This document shows positions 18,135-27,192 of a stretch of DNA of 64,000 nt, piece by piece. The translations under genes and the position numbers were made by a program. Source of the stretch: an uncultured Chthoniobacterales bacterium (GTDB lineage: Bacteria; Verrucomicrobiota; Verrucomicrobiia; Chthoniobacterales; UBA10450); assembly GCA_902805675.1 (NCBI GenBank), contig CADCTA010000117.1:1-64000 (forward strand), read 5' to 3'. Numbering within the stretch: position 1 is the stretch's first letter; the number at the start of each line of letters is the position of its first letter. The notes below the pieces were generated by a model, which worked only from the letters and a program-made list of their open reading frames with translations, was not told the origin of the DNA and ran no database searches.

Positions 18135-18355
18135 CGGTAGAGAATGCCTTCGCATCGTCACGCCTAGGTCCGATCCGGTCGGGCCGAATTCTGGGAAAGG
18201 CGGGACTCAGCGCGGGCGGCTATGGACGGCGATGGTATGCGTCTGCGGGGTGTGGCGCCGGTGCGAACCTTCCCCCGGAACGATCGTCATGCAGACTAGT
18301 AACGCCTGCAAGGCCAGTGCTCGCCCTCAGCGCTCGCGCGCGATTCACATCGTGC
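18135..18355. other. Intergenic stretch without a supported gene
   Basis: This lies between the tandem repeat and the terminator of the PEP-CTERM gene. I looked for tmRNA, SRP RNA and RNase P motifs on both strands and recognised none. Open frames here are short and lack family features. Confidence 0.5.
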
Positions 18356-18392
18356 CAAAGAAAAGCGGCCGTCCCTTTCGGAACGGCCGCTT
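18356..18392 (-). terminator. Rho-independent terminator of the PEP-CTERM gene
   Basis: Read on the minus strand, AAGCGGCCGT pairs with ACGGCCGCTT around a 10-base loop and is followed by TTTCTTTGG. It lies about 24 bases after the stop codon of the minus-strand gene. Confidence 0.88.
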
Positions 18393-18415
18393 CTGCAACC
18401 AAACAGGACAGTGCG

Positions 18416-19129
18416 TTACACGCCGGCGGCCGCAGCACGGCGGCGGCGCAGCAGGTGGGTGGCGCCGACGGCGACCAGCAGGCCGACGATTGGCATCACG
18501 GTTCCGACCTCAGGAATCGGGGTGATCTCAGCCGAGAAGCGCGAAGGCAGGACATTCGATCCTTCGCCGAACCCAGCAATGGAGAGGAAGGTGAACGACC
18601 CGAGGTCCGTCACGGCGACAAACTTGTCGTCGAACTCCAAACCCGTGTAGGGGCCACTGATCGCAGTGCCAAGCACTCCTTCGAAGTTAGAACCGAAGAG
18701 CTGGAAGCTTTCGTTCGGCTGAAGGCTGGTGACCGCGATCTGGAAACCGGTGGCACCTTGCGAGATGATCGAGCGGAGATCGAGCTGGATGAAGTTGAGC
18801 GTGCCAGTCGCGCTGCCGTTCACCTCGTGGTGTGGTGAGTTCGCCAGTCCAAGGCCACTCTCGTTGGCGCCGTTGTCTGGTGGGCGATTCTTAAAGTAGA
18901 GGTTGGTCGGGGTGCCGACGCCGTTCCGGTCGCTGTCATCGTAGCCGCGCGCGGTGATGGTGAAGCCTTGCTCGGTGAACGTCTGGCTCGTCCCGAGAGT
19001 GACGTTATCCTGATTCTGAGGATTCAGGTCCCAGACGATCGCTGCTCCGGCTGACGAAGCGCTGAGCACTGCGGCAAGGCCGAGAGCGCGGAGCGTTGAG
19101 CCCAGGCGAATTGAAGTGACTGCTTTCAT
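18416..19129 (-). CDS. PEP-CTERM-type sorted surface protein
   Basis: The 237-residue protein has a signal peptide (cut near SSAGA-AIVWD) and a beta-rich middle. The C-terminus is organised as a sorting signal: the short motif TPIPEVGTVMP, a hydrophobic span (IVGLLVAVGATHLL) and an Arg cluster (RRRR). This is the PEP-CTERM tripartite layout, with PEV in place of the common PEP, as seen in verrucomicrobial variants. An exosortase is expected to process it, but none is in the window. It has its own terminator. The function of the mature domain is unknown. Confidence 0.85.
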   Translation of the reverse strand: MKAVTSIRLGSTLRALGLAAVLSASSAGAAIVWDLNPQNQDNVTLGTSQTFTEQGFTITARGYDDSDRNGVGTPTNLYFKNRPPDNGANESGLGLANSPHHEVNGSATGTLNFIQLDLRSIISQGATGFQIAVTSLQPNESFQLFGSNFEGVLGTAISGPYTGLEFDDKFVAVTDLGSFTFLSIAGFGEGSNVLPSRFSAEITPIPEVGTVMPIVGLLVAVGATHLLRRRRAAAAGV

Positions 19130-19532
19130 AATTAGTTATTTTCCCTGTTGTTCCAGTCTTTCGAGCCCCGCGATTCCCTGGCGGTAGTCGAACGGGCGCC
19201 ATAATCCTCAGAAATGCGTCGCAGGCTCAAGGAAAATCTTCATGCCACGCAAGATTTTTTCCTCCCGATGCGAAAGTGCTCGCGCGCCGACTGTTGCGAT
19301 CAGGGCTAGAGCGCAAGAATCTGCCTGGCAGAGCTGCTCGACGGGCCGCTGCGGCACACGGCAGGTGTTGCGGTGGCGTCGCAGGCGAGAGCATGTGAAA
19401 CGTCGCCGCGGGCGATCGAACTCCGCTGGCGCGAGCGGCTGCTGCGCGATCGTGTTAACGAACGCCGCAAAGGACGCGAGCTCGGCGGGGAACCGTGGCC
19501 AGCCCGGTTGTAGTTCGTGGACCGGGCAGCGG
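19130..19532. other. 403-base gap; upstream region of the PEP-CTERM gene
   Basis: No gene is supported. An imperfect inverted repeat with the arms AGGAAAATCTT and AAGATTTTTTCCT lies near 19229-19254. Open frames here are continuations of shadows of the next gene. Confidence 0.5.
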
Positions 19533-19937
19533 CTAAAGCAAGCTCTTGCCGAACGCTCCCGGAGCCCCGCGCTTCCAGCGCAGTTCCGGCTCGAGATTGA
19601 TCTGCTCCGGCGGAATTTCGAATCCCGCGGCGCGCAGCAGGTAGGCGACACCTTCGCGGCTTTCCACCGTCTCCTTCAGGCTGCGGGCGAAGAGTTCGAT
19701 GTATTCCTTATACGAATCGAGGGCCAGCTTGCCGTCGGCGAAATGCTCCGCGAGCGATTCGTCGTGGTAATCGATCAGCTCGATGAGCGCGCGGCGTAGC
19801 TTCAGCCGCATCTCTGGATCCACCACGATCTTGAATGGCGTCGCTCCGGGGTCGGGCAACGCTAGCTCCTTCTTCGCCAAGGGCGCGGCCTCGGGTGAAG
19901 CGGCGAGCTGGTAATCTCGTGGTTCTTCCATCGACAT
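19533..19937 (-). CDS. Hypothetical protein
   Basis: This is a 134-residue soluble protein. After a Pro-rich N-terminus comes FKIVVDPEMRLKLRRALIEL and a helical segment rich in acidic residues (DYHDESLAEHFADGKLALDS). It ends ELRWKRGAPGAFGKSLL. I recognise no family. Codon and residue use look genuine, and it sits 33 bases after hppA on the same strand, so co-transcription with the pyrophosphatase is possible. Confidence 0.6.
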   Translation of the reverse strand: MSMEEPRDYQLAASPEAAPLAKKELALPDPGATPFKIVVDPEMRLKLRRALIELIDYHDESLAEHFADGKLALDSYKEYIELFARSLKETVESREGVAYLLRAAGFEIPPEQINLEPELRWKRGAPGAFGKSLL

Positions 19938-19970
19938 CAGGGATGTTCGGCGCTCAGGCCGGGCTGTCGA

Positions 19971-22067
19971 TCAAAAGAAGATCGGGATGATGAGGATCGC
20001 AACGATGTTCACGACCTTGATCATCGGGTTAATCGCAGGGCCGGCCGTGTCTTTGTACGGGTCGCCGACTGTGTCGCCGGTGACTGAGGCTGCGTGAGTC
20101 GACGAGCCTTTGCCGCCCAGGTTCCCTTCCTCGATGTATTTCTTGGCGTTATCCCACGCGCCGCCGCTGGAGGTCATTGCGATGGCAACGAAGAGACCAG
20201 TCACAATGGTGCCGACGAGCATGCCGCCGAGGACGACTGGGCCAAGCGGCTTAATCACCGCCACGAGCACAACGAACAACACCGGCAGGAGGGCCGGGAT
20301 GATCATCTCGCGCAGCGCGGCTTTCGTGACGATGTCGACGCAGGTGCCGTAGTCGGGCTTGTCTTCGCCGCGGAGGATGCCCGGCTTCGCGGTCAGCTGA
20401 CGACGCACTTCCATGACGACCGCGCCGGCTGCTTTGCCGACGGCGTCCATGCTGAAGGCGGTGAAGATAAACGGCAGCAGGCCGCCGATGAACAAGCCAA
20501 TGATGACCTTCGGATCGTTGAGCGAGAAGTCGAAGTCATAGGCGCGGCCCGCAGCGGTGTAGTGCGCGCGCAGTTCCTCCACATAGGTGCCGAAGAGGAC
20601 GAGCGCCGCGAGACCCGCTGAGGCGATCGCGTAGCCCTTGGTCACGGCCTTCATGGTGTTGCCGACGGCGTCAAGATCGTCGGTTGTGTTGCGCACTTCC
20701 TTCGGCAAATCGCTCATGACGGCGATACCACCGGCGTTGTCCGTAATCGGGCCGAAAGCATCGAGCGAGATGATGATGCCCGCCATGGAGAGCATGCTCA
20801 TGACCGCGATCGCGATGCCGTAGAGGCCGGCGAACTGATAGCTGAGCAGAATCGACAGCCCAATGAACGCAACCGGAAGCGCGGTCGCGTGCTGTCCGAT
20901 CGCGAGACCGGCGATGATGTTTGTCGCGTGACCAGTCTGTGACGCTTCGGCGATCTTCCGCACCGGTCGGTAATGAGTCGATGTGTAGTAATTCGTGATC
21001 AGGACGACCAATCCGGTCAGCGCGAGGCCGACGAGAGCGGCGAAGTAGAGGCTGTTCGCCGAATAGGTGCGCCCGGCGATGCGGATACCGTCCGCAAACA
21101 TCATATGCGTCGCGGGGTAGAAGAGAATGGCAGAGACGAGCGCGCTCGCACCGACAGCGCCCATCAGCGCAGGCGCGGGCTTCATGTTGGTGATGTTCAC
21201 GAACACGATGCCGAGAATCGCGCCCAGAACGGAGATGCCGCCGAGGACAAATGGGTAAATCACGGCTGAGGTCGCGCTGCCGTCAGTCGCCTGGCCCGCT
21301 GTGACGGTCAGGTAGCCGATCAGGATCGCGCCGATCAAGCTGACCGCGTAGGTCTCAAACACGTCCGCTGCCATGCCGGCGCAGTCACCGACGTTATCGC
21401 CGACGTTGTCCGCGATGGTGGCAGGATTCCGTGGATCGTCTTCGTCGAGATTGCTCTCGATCTTACCAACCAGGTCCGCGCCTACGTCGGCCGCTTTCGT
21501 GTAAATGCCGCCGCCTAGACGCGCGAACACACTGATCAAGCTGGAGCCGAGCGCGAGGCCCACGAGGCTGGTGATCGCGGGGCCGTTGCCGATCATCCGG
21601 CTGGCGATGGTGTAAAAGAGGCCCACCGACAGGAGCGCCAAGCCGACGACGAGCAAACCAGTGACGGCGCCGCCGTTAAACGCGACGCGCAACGCCGAAG
21701 TGCGCGAGGTGCTTGCTGCCTGTGCGGTGCGAACGTTAGCCAACACCGCAATCCGCATGCCGATGTAGCCGGCCGCGAGGGAGCAGAACGCGCCGATGAG
21801 GAAGCCGAATGCCGTCGACCAATCCTTGAAGATGCCGAGCAGGATGAAAATCACCGCCGCAATCGCGCTGATCGTGACGACCTGGCGCTGCAGATAAGCC
21901 TTGGCGCCTTCCTCGATCGCGCCGGCGATCTCGCGCATGCGCTCGTTACCGGGTGATTTACTCGTGATCGCCTTGATCAGGAAGAACGCGAAGACAAGGC
22001 CCGCGACACCGCAGAGCATCGAGAGTGTGACGCCGAAGTCGAGGATTGAGGCTGCTAAAAACATCAT
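19971..22067 (-). CDS. hppA: Membrane-bound H+-translocating pyrophosphatase, K+-independent type
   Basis: This is an about 698-residue integral membrane pump that couples PPi hydrolysis to ion export. The PPi/Mg site is seen in [20 protein letters not shown] and [19 protein letters not shown]. The motif [10 protein letters not shown] carries Lys and Thr at the two positions that mark potassium-independent, proton-pumping members (K+-dependent ones have Ala there). Na+ pumps of this family are K+-dependent, so proton transport is inferred. The frame is open to 22142 but [12 protein letters not shown] at 22067 starts the first helix, with GGAG upstream. A sigma70-like promoter is visible at 22092-22119. 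Confidence 0.95.
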   Translation of the reverse strand: MMFLAASILDFGVTLSMLCGVAGLVFAFFLIKAITSKSPGNERMREIAGAIEEGAKAYLQRQVVTISAIAAVIFILLGIFKDWSTAFGFLIGAFCSLAAGYIGMRIAVLANVRTAQAASTSRTSALRVAFNGGAVTGLLVVGLALLSVGLFYTIASRMIGNGPAITSLVGLALGSSLISVFARLGGGIYTKAADVGADLVGKIESNLDEDDPRNPATIADNVGDNVGDCAGMAADVFETYAVSLIGAILIGYLTVTAGQATDGSATSAVIYPFVLGGISVLGAILGIVFVNITNMKPAPALMGAVGASALVSAILFYPATHMMFADGIRIAGRTYSANSLYFAALVGLALTGLVVLITNYYTSTHYRPVRKIAEASQTGHATNIIAGLAIGQHATALPVAFIGLSILLSYQFAGLYGIAIAVMSMLSMAGIIISLDAFGPITDNAGGIAVMSDLPKEVRNTTDDLDAVGNTMKAVTKGYAIASAGLAALVLFGTYVEELRAHYTAAGRAYDFDFSLNDPKVIIGLFIGGLLPFIFTAFSMDAVGKAAGAVVMEVRRQLTAKPGILRGEDKPDYGTCVDIVTKAALREMIIPALLPVLFVVLVAVIKPLGPVVLGGMLVGTIVTGLFVAIAMTSSGGAWDNAKKYIEEGNLGGKGSSTHAASVTGDTVGDPYKDTAGPAINPMIKVVNIVAILIIPIFF

Positions 22068-22091
22068 AGGTGGCTCCGTTAGAAGTGGAGG

Positions 22092-22119
22092 ATTGTAGGG
22101 AGAATTACCCGAGTGGCAA
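22092..22119 (-). promoter_or_regulatory. Sigma70-type promoter of hppA overlapped by an inverted repeat
   Basis: On the minus strand TTGCCA (22114-22119) and TACAAT (22092-22097) are 16 bases apart, placing a start site about 15-20 bases before the hppA ATG. The promoter is covered by an inverted repeat: GGGAGA plus TACCCG (22098-22111) pairs with CGGGTA plus TCTCCC (22121-22132), with a 2-base bulge. This could be an operator or a fold in a longer upstream transcript. Confidence 0.55.
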
Positions 22120-22181
22120 ACGGGTATCTCCCCGTTAGGCACGCCTCCGCCAGAGGTTCGCAGCCGCGCGTCTGCGCGGCC

Positions 22182-23687
22182 TTATAACTCGAAGAACGAG
22201 CGCAATCTACCGAGGAAAGAGGCGGTGTATTCCCGCTGTTTGGTGGCCTGTTCCGGATGGAGCGCCGCCTCTTTCATCACGCCTTCCGTCTCGAGCTTCC
22301 TCTTCGCCAGAATCTCGCTCAGCTGGTTCATACATTGTGGCGCGTTCCGCAGGAGATCGGCCATGACCCCCTTGCTGATCTCGATCACTTCGCAGTCTTT
22401 TTCCGCGCGGATCGTAGCGGTCCTTTTCTCGCCCGTGAGCAGCGACATCTCGCCGAAGCAATCCCCCTGGCGCAGCACGCCCACGCGCACTGCGGTGCCA
22501 TTCGTCGCCACAGACACCTGGGCGCTGCCGCGCAGCATGATGAACATCGAGTCGCCTTCCGCGCCCTGCTCGATGAGGGCCTCGCCGCGGGCATACTGCT
22601 GGTGCCGCGCGTCCTTGAGGAGCCCGCTTACCTGCCCATCATCGAGGCACTGGAAGAGCGGCTCCTTGCGCAGAATCGCCACCGCGCGGTTCTGCAGCTC
22701 TGCGCCGTCGGGCTTACCTTTACGCTCCACCTGCAGCGTGCGCATAGGGAAGGGGATGTTGATGTTCTGCCGTTTAAACTCGTACCAGATGTTCGTGCGA
22801 ATCGAGTCGCACAGATCGTTGTAGCCGTCGTGCGTTGTCATCCAGAACTTGATCTCGTAGACGATGGCGGAGTCACCGAAATCCTTCAGGTAGGCCTTCG
22901 GCGGCGGATCGAGCACGATGTTCTCTGCGTTGATCGCGGCGCGGCGGAGCGCTTCTTTGACGCGGTTCGGCGGGACGCTGTAATCCGCGCCGACGGTGAG
23001 GCGCATGGCATGCAGAGGCGTGGGCGCGCTGAGATTGATGATCGTGCCTTCGACGATCTTGTTGTTCGGGATCTCGATCGAGACGGCGTCGTTGGTGCGC
23101 AGCCGCGTGTCCGCCCAGTTGATCTCCGCGACCTGCCCGATGTGCTCGCCGATCTGGAGCCAGTCTCCGAGTTTGTACGGCCGACCGATCTGAAGCTCAG
23201 CGCCCGCGATCAGCGTGCTGAGCAGGTTCTGCATGCCGAAGCCGAGAATGATCGCCACCACACCCGAGCCCGCGAGGAGCCCGGTGAGTTGAGTCTGCGC
23301 CCGGTAACCGATGCTCAGCACCAGCAGCAGCACGACGAGGAAAATGACCGCCGCGGTGAATTCGCGCAGCAGCTTCGGGATCGTGATCTGCCGTCGTGTC
23401 TCGTAGTAGTAATCCCAGACGTAGCGGTTGATGAGAGCGACGATGAGCGCGGTGCTGAGAAGCGTGACGGCCGCGCCAACATGATTCGGCCATTCAGCGC
23501 GAACGCCGAAGACGCGAAGCGCAGCGTAGAAGGCCAGCGTGAGCGCGAAGAGCTGGAAGAGAACGCCAAGGCGCACGGCCGCGCGGCGTTTCAGGAGCCG
23601 GCCGATCGTGAGCGTGGCGAAGTAGGTCGCGAAAAACGCGGCCACCGTCATCAATGCGCGCTGACCTTGGAAGAACTCCGTGAACAT
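22182..23687 (-). CDS. MscS-family mechanosensitive channel with C-terminal cyclic-nucleotide-binding domain
   Basis: This 501-residue membrane protein has about four N-terminal spans. The MscS pore and beta domain follow (SGVVAIILGFGMQNLLSTLI, about residues 145-165; IGRPYKLGDWLQIGEHIG; SIEIPNNKIVEGTIINLS). Residues about 345-460 are a cNMP-binding domain (GEALIEQGAEGDSMFIMLRG, GDCFGEMSLLTGEKRTATI, the last containing the phosphate-cassette FGEMSLL and Arg). Such fusions gate osmotic ion release by nucleotide rather than tension alone; whether cAMP, cGMP or another ligand binds here is unknown. A hairpin (22163-22180) follows the stop. Confidence 0.9.
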   Translation of the reverse strand: MFTEFFQGQRALMTVAAFFATYFATLTIGRLLKRRAAVRLGVLFQLFALTLAFYAALRVFGVRAEWPNHVGAAVTLLSTALIVALINRYVWDYYYETRRQITIPKLLREFTAAVIFLVVLLLVLSIGYRAQTQLTGLLAGSGVVAIILGFGMQNLLSTLIAGAELQIGRPYKLGDWLQIGEHIGQVAEINWADTRLRTNDAVSIEIPNNKIVEGTIINLSAPTPLHAMRLTVGADYSVPPNRVKEALRRAAINAENIVLDPPPKAYLKDFGDSAIVYEIKFWMTTHDGYNDLCDSIRTNIWYEFKRQNINIPFPMRTLQVERKGKPDGAELQNRAVAILRKEPLFQCLDDGQVSGLLKDARHQQYARGEALIEQGAEGDSMFIMLRGSAQVSVATNGTAVRVGVLRQGDCFGEMSLLTGEKRTATIRAEKDCEVIEISKGVMADLLRNAPQCMNQLSEILAKRKLETEGVMKEAALHPEQATKQREYTASFLGRLRSFFEL

Positions 23688-23743
23688 GCGACGAGCGCGA
23701 GATTATCACGCGCAGGAGAATTGCGACAACTTCGTCGCAGCGA

Positions 23744-24106
23744 CTACAAAGGCGTCTCCGGCGGGGCGAAAATCAGCCAGAGCCAACCGGCCAGAAAACA
23801 GAAGCCACCGATGGGCGTGATCGCGCCGAGCCACTTCATGTTCGTGATCGCGAGGATGTAGAGACTTCCGCTAAAGATCACGATGCCGGCGGTGATCAGG
23901 CCTGAGGCCAAGCGCAACGAGGCGGGATGCAACGCCAGCACGACGAGCGCGATGGCGTGTGTCAGGTGATACAGCACAGCGGTGTTCCAAACGTCGCGCG
24001 TGCCGTTCGTCTCGAGCGTGGCCTTCAACGCATGCGCGCCAAATGCGCCGAACGCGACCGCTAAAAGACAGAGCGCCGCAGCGACGCGGAAGAGGATTAA
24101 CGACAT
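23744..24106 (-). CDS. DUF423 small membrane protein
   Basis: This is a 120-residue protein of four predicted membrane helices with the DUF423 (YgdD-like) start LFRVAAALCLLAVAFGAFGAHAL. The block NTAVLYHLTHAIALVVLAL and the end GGFCFLAGWLWLIF are also family features. Function is unknown across the family. The start at 24106 (MSLILF) is preferred; the open frame further upstream runs into the REP-like repeat. It lies 56 bases after the MscS start and on the same strand. Confidence 0.88.
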   Translation of the reverse strand: MSLILFRVAAALCLLAVAFGAFGAHALKATLETNGTRDVWNTAVLYHLTHAIALVVLALHPASLRLASGLITAGIVIFSGSLYILAITNMKWLGAITPIGGFCFLAGWLWLIFAPPETPL

Positions 24107-24205
24107 GGCTTTGCTGGGTTGACCATGCCGACATCCTGAACACCGGCGCGCCGTTGTCGACGCAGAATGGCTCGCCGCTGGACATGTTTGCGGAAGCTCA
24201 GTGCG

Positions 24206-24303
24206 AAAGCGCCAGAATACTGGCGCACTCCAAGACGCTAGCGCGGCCGCCACGCGTCCTCAGTCGCTAGCGTCTTGGAGTGCGGCGGTATTCCGCCGCT
24301 TTT
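24206..24303. repeat. REP-like inverted-repeat element, copy A
   Basis: Two related units face each other: AAAGCGCCAGAATACTGGCG then ACTCCAAGACGCTAGCG (24206-24245), and CGCTAGCGTCTTGGAGT then GCGGCGGTATTCCGCCGC followed by TTTT (24265-24303). Each unit holds its own small hairpin (GCC..GGC around AATAC/GTATT) and the outer arms pair across a 19-base spacer. Two further copies lie at 32657-32756 and 33779-33877. Confidence 0.9.
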
Positions 24304-24360
24304 CCGGTCGACGTCGCGAAGATCGAAGGTCGCGCTCTACCCGGCAGCGGGGGATCCGAC

Positions 24361-24711
24361 CTAGAGGCGCTTCGCAGCAGCTTCCCGCAAGATCTGCGTG
24401 ATCGCGTCGAGCGGCAGCTCCTCCAGCTTGCTAAAACGAATGCAGCCTTTGCCGGAATTCAATTTCCCGAGTGCGCTGCGATGCGCCTCCACGACCTCGG
24501 CTTCGCAAACGTAGAGCGCCATGTGATTCTTCTGCGAAGCGAGCGCGAAGAGCATCCCGTTCAGGTCGTAGGCTGCCATGCCGTGCTGCATCGATTCCTT
24601 CGCGCCGGGCACCGTCTTCTGGATGACGCTCCGCACCTTTTTCAAAGCTGCCTGTCGATCGGCAGGGAGCTCCGCGAGATATTCTGCAACGGTTGTAGCA
24701 GTGGATTTCAT
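24361..24711 (-). CDS. DUF1801 domain protein
   Basis: This 116-residue cytosolic protein has the DUF1801 (YdhG-like) pattern: TVAEYLAELPADRQAALKKV at the start, then PGAKESMQHGMAAYDLNG, HMALYVCE and LNSGKGCIRFSKLEELPLD. Some relatives have been proposed as iron-handling proteins (Bacillus frataxin-like); the role here is open. It diverges from the M2 peptidase gene across about 107 bases. Confidence 0.85.
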   Translation of the reverse strand: MKSTATTVAEYLAELPADRQAALKKVRSVIQKTVPGAKESMQHGMAAYDLNGMLFALASQKNHMALYVCEAEVVEAHRSALGKLNSGKGCIRFSKLEELPLDAITQILREAAAKRL

Positions 24712-24818
24712 GCTCGGTCGCCGACGCCGTTCACGCCTATCCGGCTGGGGCCGCGAAATCCAGCTTCTTTCTGTGCGCCGCTTTGCAGCGATTCCTCCCG
24801 GCGACTAGCTTCTCCACC

Positions 24819-26600
24819 ATGCTTCGCTCCTCCCTCCTCTGCGCGACCTCTCTGTTCGTCGCCTGCTCTGCCTTTGCGGCGGCGTCGGCGATTCAGGAAC
24901 GCGCCGATCGTTTTCTCGCGCTGGCCAACGCCGGCTACAAAGGCCTGGTCACCGTCAACCAGGAGGCGCAGTGGGCTGCGGTCACGGACGTGAAGCCGGA
25001 GCATGACGCGGCGGCCGCCGCTGCGGGCAAAGCCGCCGCCGCTTTCAATGGCAATCCCGCGCTCATCAACGAAGCAAAGGAACTGCTCAAGCACCGCAAG
25101 GATCTGACGGAGATCACCGTGCGCCAGCTCGATCAGCTGCTGCGCAATGCGGCCGAAGGTCCAATGACGAATCCACCGCTCGTCACCGCCCGCGTCGAGG
25201 CGGAGACGAAGCAGTCGTCCACGCTCAACGGCTTCGAGTTCAAGCTCGGCGGCCAGCCGATCAGCGCGAACGACATCGACACCAAGCTCGACACGAGCAC
25301 CGACCTCGACGAGCGCCGCCGTGTCTGGGAAGCGTCGAAGGAATCAGGCGTCGCGTTGAAGGAAGGGCTGCTGAAGCTGCGCGATCTGCGCAACGGCGTC
25401 GCGAAGGAGCTCGGCCACAAAGATTACTTCGCGCTGCAGGTCGCCGGCTACGGCATGACGACGGATGAGATGGTGAAGCTGCACGACGAGTTCCTGCGCG
25501 AGCTGCGGCCGCTCTATCTGCAGCTGCACACCTGGACGAAGCACAAGCTGGCCGAGAAATACAAACAACCGGTGCCGAAGCGCATCCCCGCGCATTGGAT
25601 CAATAACCGCTGGAGCCAGGAATGGACCGGGCTGGTCGAGGCGGCGAACATCGACGACCGCTTCAAGGGCCGCGATCCGGAGTGGATCACGAAGACGGCC
25701 GAGCAGTTCTACACGGGCCTCGGCTTCAGCCCGCTGCCGGCAAGCTTTTGGACGAAGTCCGACCTGTATCCCATCAAGCCCGGCGAGCAGCGGAAAAAGA
25801 ACACCCACGCTTCGTGCTGGCACATCAACCTTGAGGACGACATCCGCTCGCTCATGAGCATTGAGTCGAACTCGCGCTGGTTCTACACCGCGCACCACGA
25901 GCTCGGGCATGGCTACTACGACATGTCGTATACGCGCCCGGAGGTGCCGCCGCTGTTACGCACGGGAGCGAACCCGAGCTTCCACGAAGGCATGGGCGAG
26001 TTGATCTCGCTCGCCTCGAGTCAGGTGCCGTATCTGCAATCGCGCGGCGTTTTGCCTAACGACTTTAAAGCGGACGCGACGGCCTTCCTGCTCGATGACG
26101 CGCTCTCGCGCTCGCTGCCGTTCATGTTCTGGGGCTCGGGCACGATGACGCACTGGGAAGCTGACTTTTACGCGAAAGGCCTCCCCGCCGACCAACTAAA
26201 CGCCCGCTGGTGGCAATACGTGCGCGATCACCAGGGCGTCGAACCTCCCGCGCCGCGTGGCGAAGAATTTTGCGACGCTGCCACGAAGACGCACATCAAC
26301 GACACCCCGGCCTACTACTACAGCTACGCCATCGCCACGGTGCTGAAGTTTCAGCTGCACGACCACATTGCCCGCAAGATTCTGAAGCAGCCGCCGCAAG
26401 CCTGTAACTACGCCGACAACAAGGAAGTCGGCGCGTTCCTGAGAAAGATCATGGAGAAAGGCGCGACAGAAGATTGGCGCAAGGTGTTGAAGGACGCCAC
26501 CGGCGAAGAACTCTCCACGCGCGCGATGATGGAATACTTCAAGCCGCTGATGGCGTGGCTCGAAAAAGAAAACACCGGCCGCCAGATCGGCTGGGATTAA
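24819..26600 (+). CDS. M2-family peptidyl-dipeptidase (angiotensin-converting-enzyme-like), exported
   Basis: This 593-residue zinc peptidase should remove C-terminal dipeptides from peptides in the periplasm. After a signal peptide (MLRSSLLCATSLFVACSAFA) comes the helical M2 domain, with the zinc site HHELGHGYYD and the third ligand Glu in PSFHEGMGELIS. SHWINN-like (PAHWINNRWSQEW) and PAYYYSYAIATVLKFQLH blocks agree with the family. ATG at 24819 places the signal first; an in-frame ATG at 24783 would add 12 residues. It is flanked downstream by a long inverted repeat. Confidence 0.94.
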   Translation: MLRSSLLCATSLFVACSAFAAASAIQERADRFLALANAGYKGLVTVNQEAQWAAVTDVKPEHDAAAAAAGKAAAAFNGNPALINEAKELLKHRKDLTEITVRQLDQLLRNAAEGPMTNPPLVTARVEAETKQSSTLNGFEFKLGGQPISANDIDTKLDTSTDLDERRRVWEASKESGVALKEGLLKLRDLRNGVAKELGHKDYFALQVAGYGMTTDEMVKLHDEFLRELRPLYLQLHTWTKHKLAEKYKQPVPKRIPAHWINNRWSQEWTGLVEAANIDDRFKGRDPEWITKTAEQFYTGLGFSPLPASFWTKSDLYPIKPGEQRKKNTHASCWHINLEDDIRSLMSIESNSRWFYTAHHELGHGYYDMSYTRPEVPPLLRTGANPSFHEGMGELISLASSQVPYLQSRGVLPNDFKADATAFLLDDALSRSLPFMFWGSGTMTHWEADFYAKGLPADQLNARWWQYVRDHQGVEPPAPRGEEFCDAATKTHINDTPAYYYSYAIATVLKFQLHDHIARKILKQPPQACNYADNKEVGAFLRKIMEKGATEDWRKVLKDATGEELSTRAMMEYFKPLMAWLEKENTGRQIGWD

Positions 26601-26626
26601 TTTCTCACGCGCCGCGAATTACCAAG

Positions 26627-26754
26627 GCGGTCATCCTGAGTCGCGCAGACGACGAAGGACCTCGCGCAGGCTGGCGGATGTAGCGCTCGGTGGCGCCGGC
26701 CTAAGCACCCCGCGCGAGATCCTTCGCCGCGCTCCGCCGGCTCAGGATGACCGC
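26627..26754. repeat. Long imperfect inverted repeat
   Basis: GCGGTCATCCTGAG (26627-26640) pairs with CTCAGGATGACCGC (26741-26754). The inside also pairs partly (GAAGGACCTCGCGC with GCGCGAGATCCTTC). It belongs to the general class of ATTCCGAG/CTCAGGATGA interspersed repeats; related sequences lie at 27738-27826 and 28961-29040. Confidence 0.85.
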
Positions 26755-26805
26755 ACGCGAGTCGATTGCTTCGAGTCCGGGAACTGTATCGTCGACACTC
26801 GCGCG

Positions 26806-27192
26806 CTACTTCGCGTCCAACAGCGGATTCTCCTTCCGCGGGTTCAGATCGGCGCGCATGTAGTTCTGCTGAAAGAAGCTGTCGACCTTGCTTTCCGATG
26901 CGCCGAATCCAAACGGCACCCAGGCCGGCAATTTCAGCAGGTCAATCACCTTGGTGGCGGTGCTCTTGTTTGCTTCCTGCAGCTCGAGCTCGCGGCGTTG
27001 CTGATCGCGCAGCTCGAGCCGTTTCAGCAGTTCATCGATCGCCGGATTCTGCCGCTGGAGCTCCAACCCGGAACTGAACGTGGCTTCGACACGCACCTCC
27101 TCCATCACCGCCTCCTGTGCGAGGGCGCCAGCCGCAGCGACAGCAACAATCGCCGTCAGCAGCGCCGAACGGATTTGGAGTCGGCTGATCAT
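26806..27192 (-). CDS. Hypothetical exported protein, coupled to the SET-domain gene
   Basis: This is a 128-residue protein with a signal peptide (LLTAIVAVAAAGALAQ). A charged coiled-coil-like stretch follows (LLKRLELRDQQRRELELQEA), then a short C-terminus ending KENPLLDAK. I recognise no family. The ATG at 27192 overlaps the TGA of the SET-domain frame (ATGA), arguing for translational coupling and for this start rather than the longer frame to 27306. Confidence 0.65.
   Translation of the reverse strand: MISRLQIRSALLTAIVAVAAAGALAQEAVMEEVRVEATFSSGLELQRQNPAIDELLKRLELRDQQRRELELQEANKSTATKVIDLLKLPAWVPFGFGASESKVDSFFQQNYMRADLNPRKENPLLDAK

Noticed and set aside
18135-18355. Structured RNA gene (tmRNA, SRP RNA or RNase P RNA)
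   Set aside because: I looked on both strands for their conserved cores and for tRNA-like ends and found none; GC-rich hairpins alone do not justify a call.
22257-23861. 534-codon plus-strand frame opposite the MscS gene
   Set aside because: It is the mirror of a real gene in GC-rich DNA: rich in Arg, Ala and His with no family motif, whereas the minus strand reads as a clear MscS plus cNMP-binding protein.
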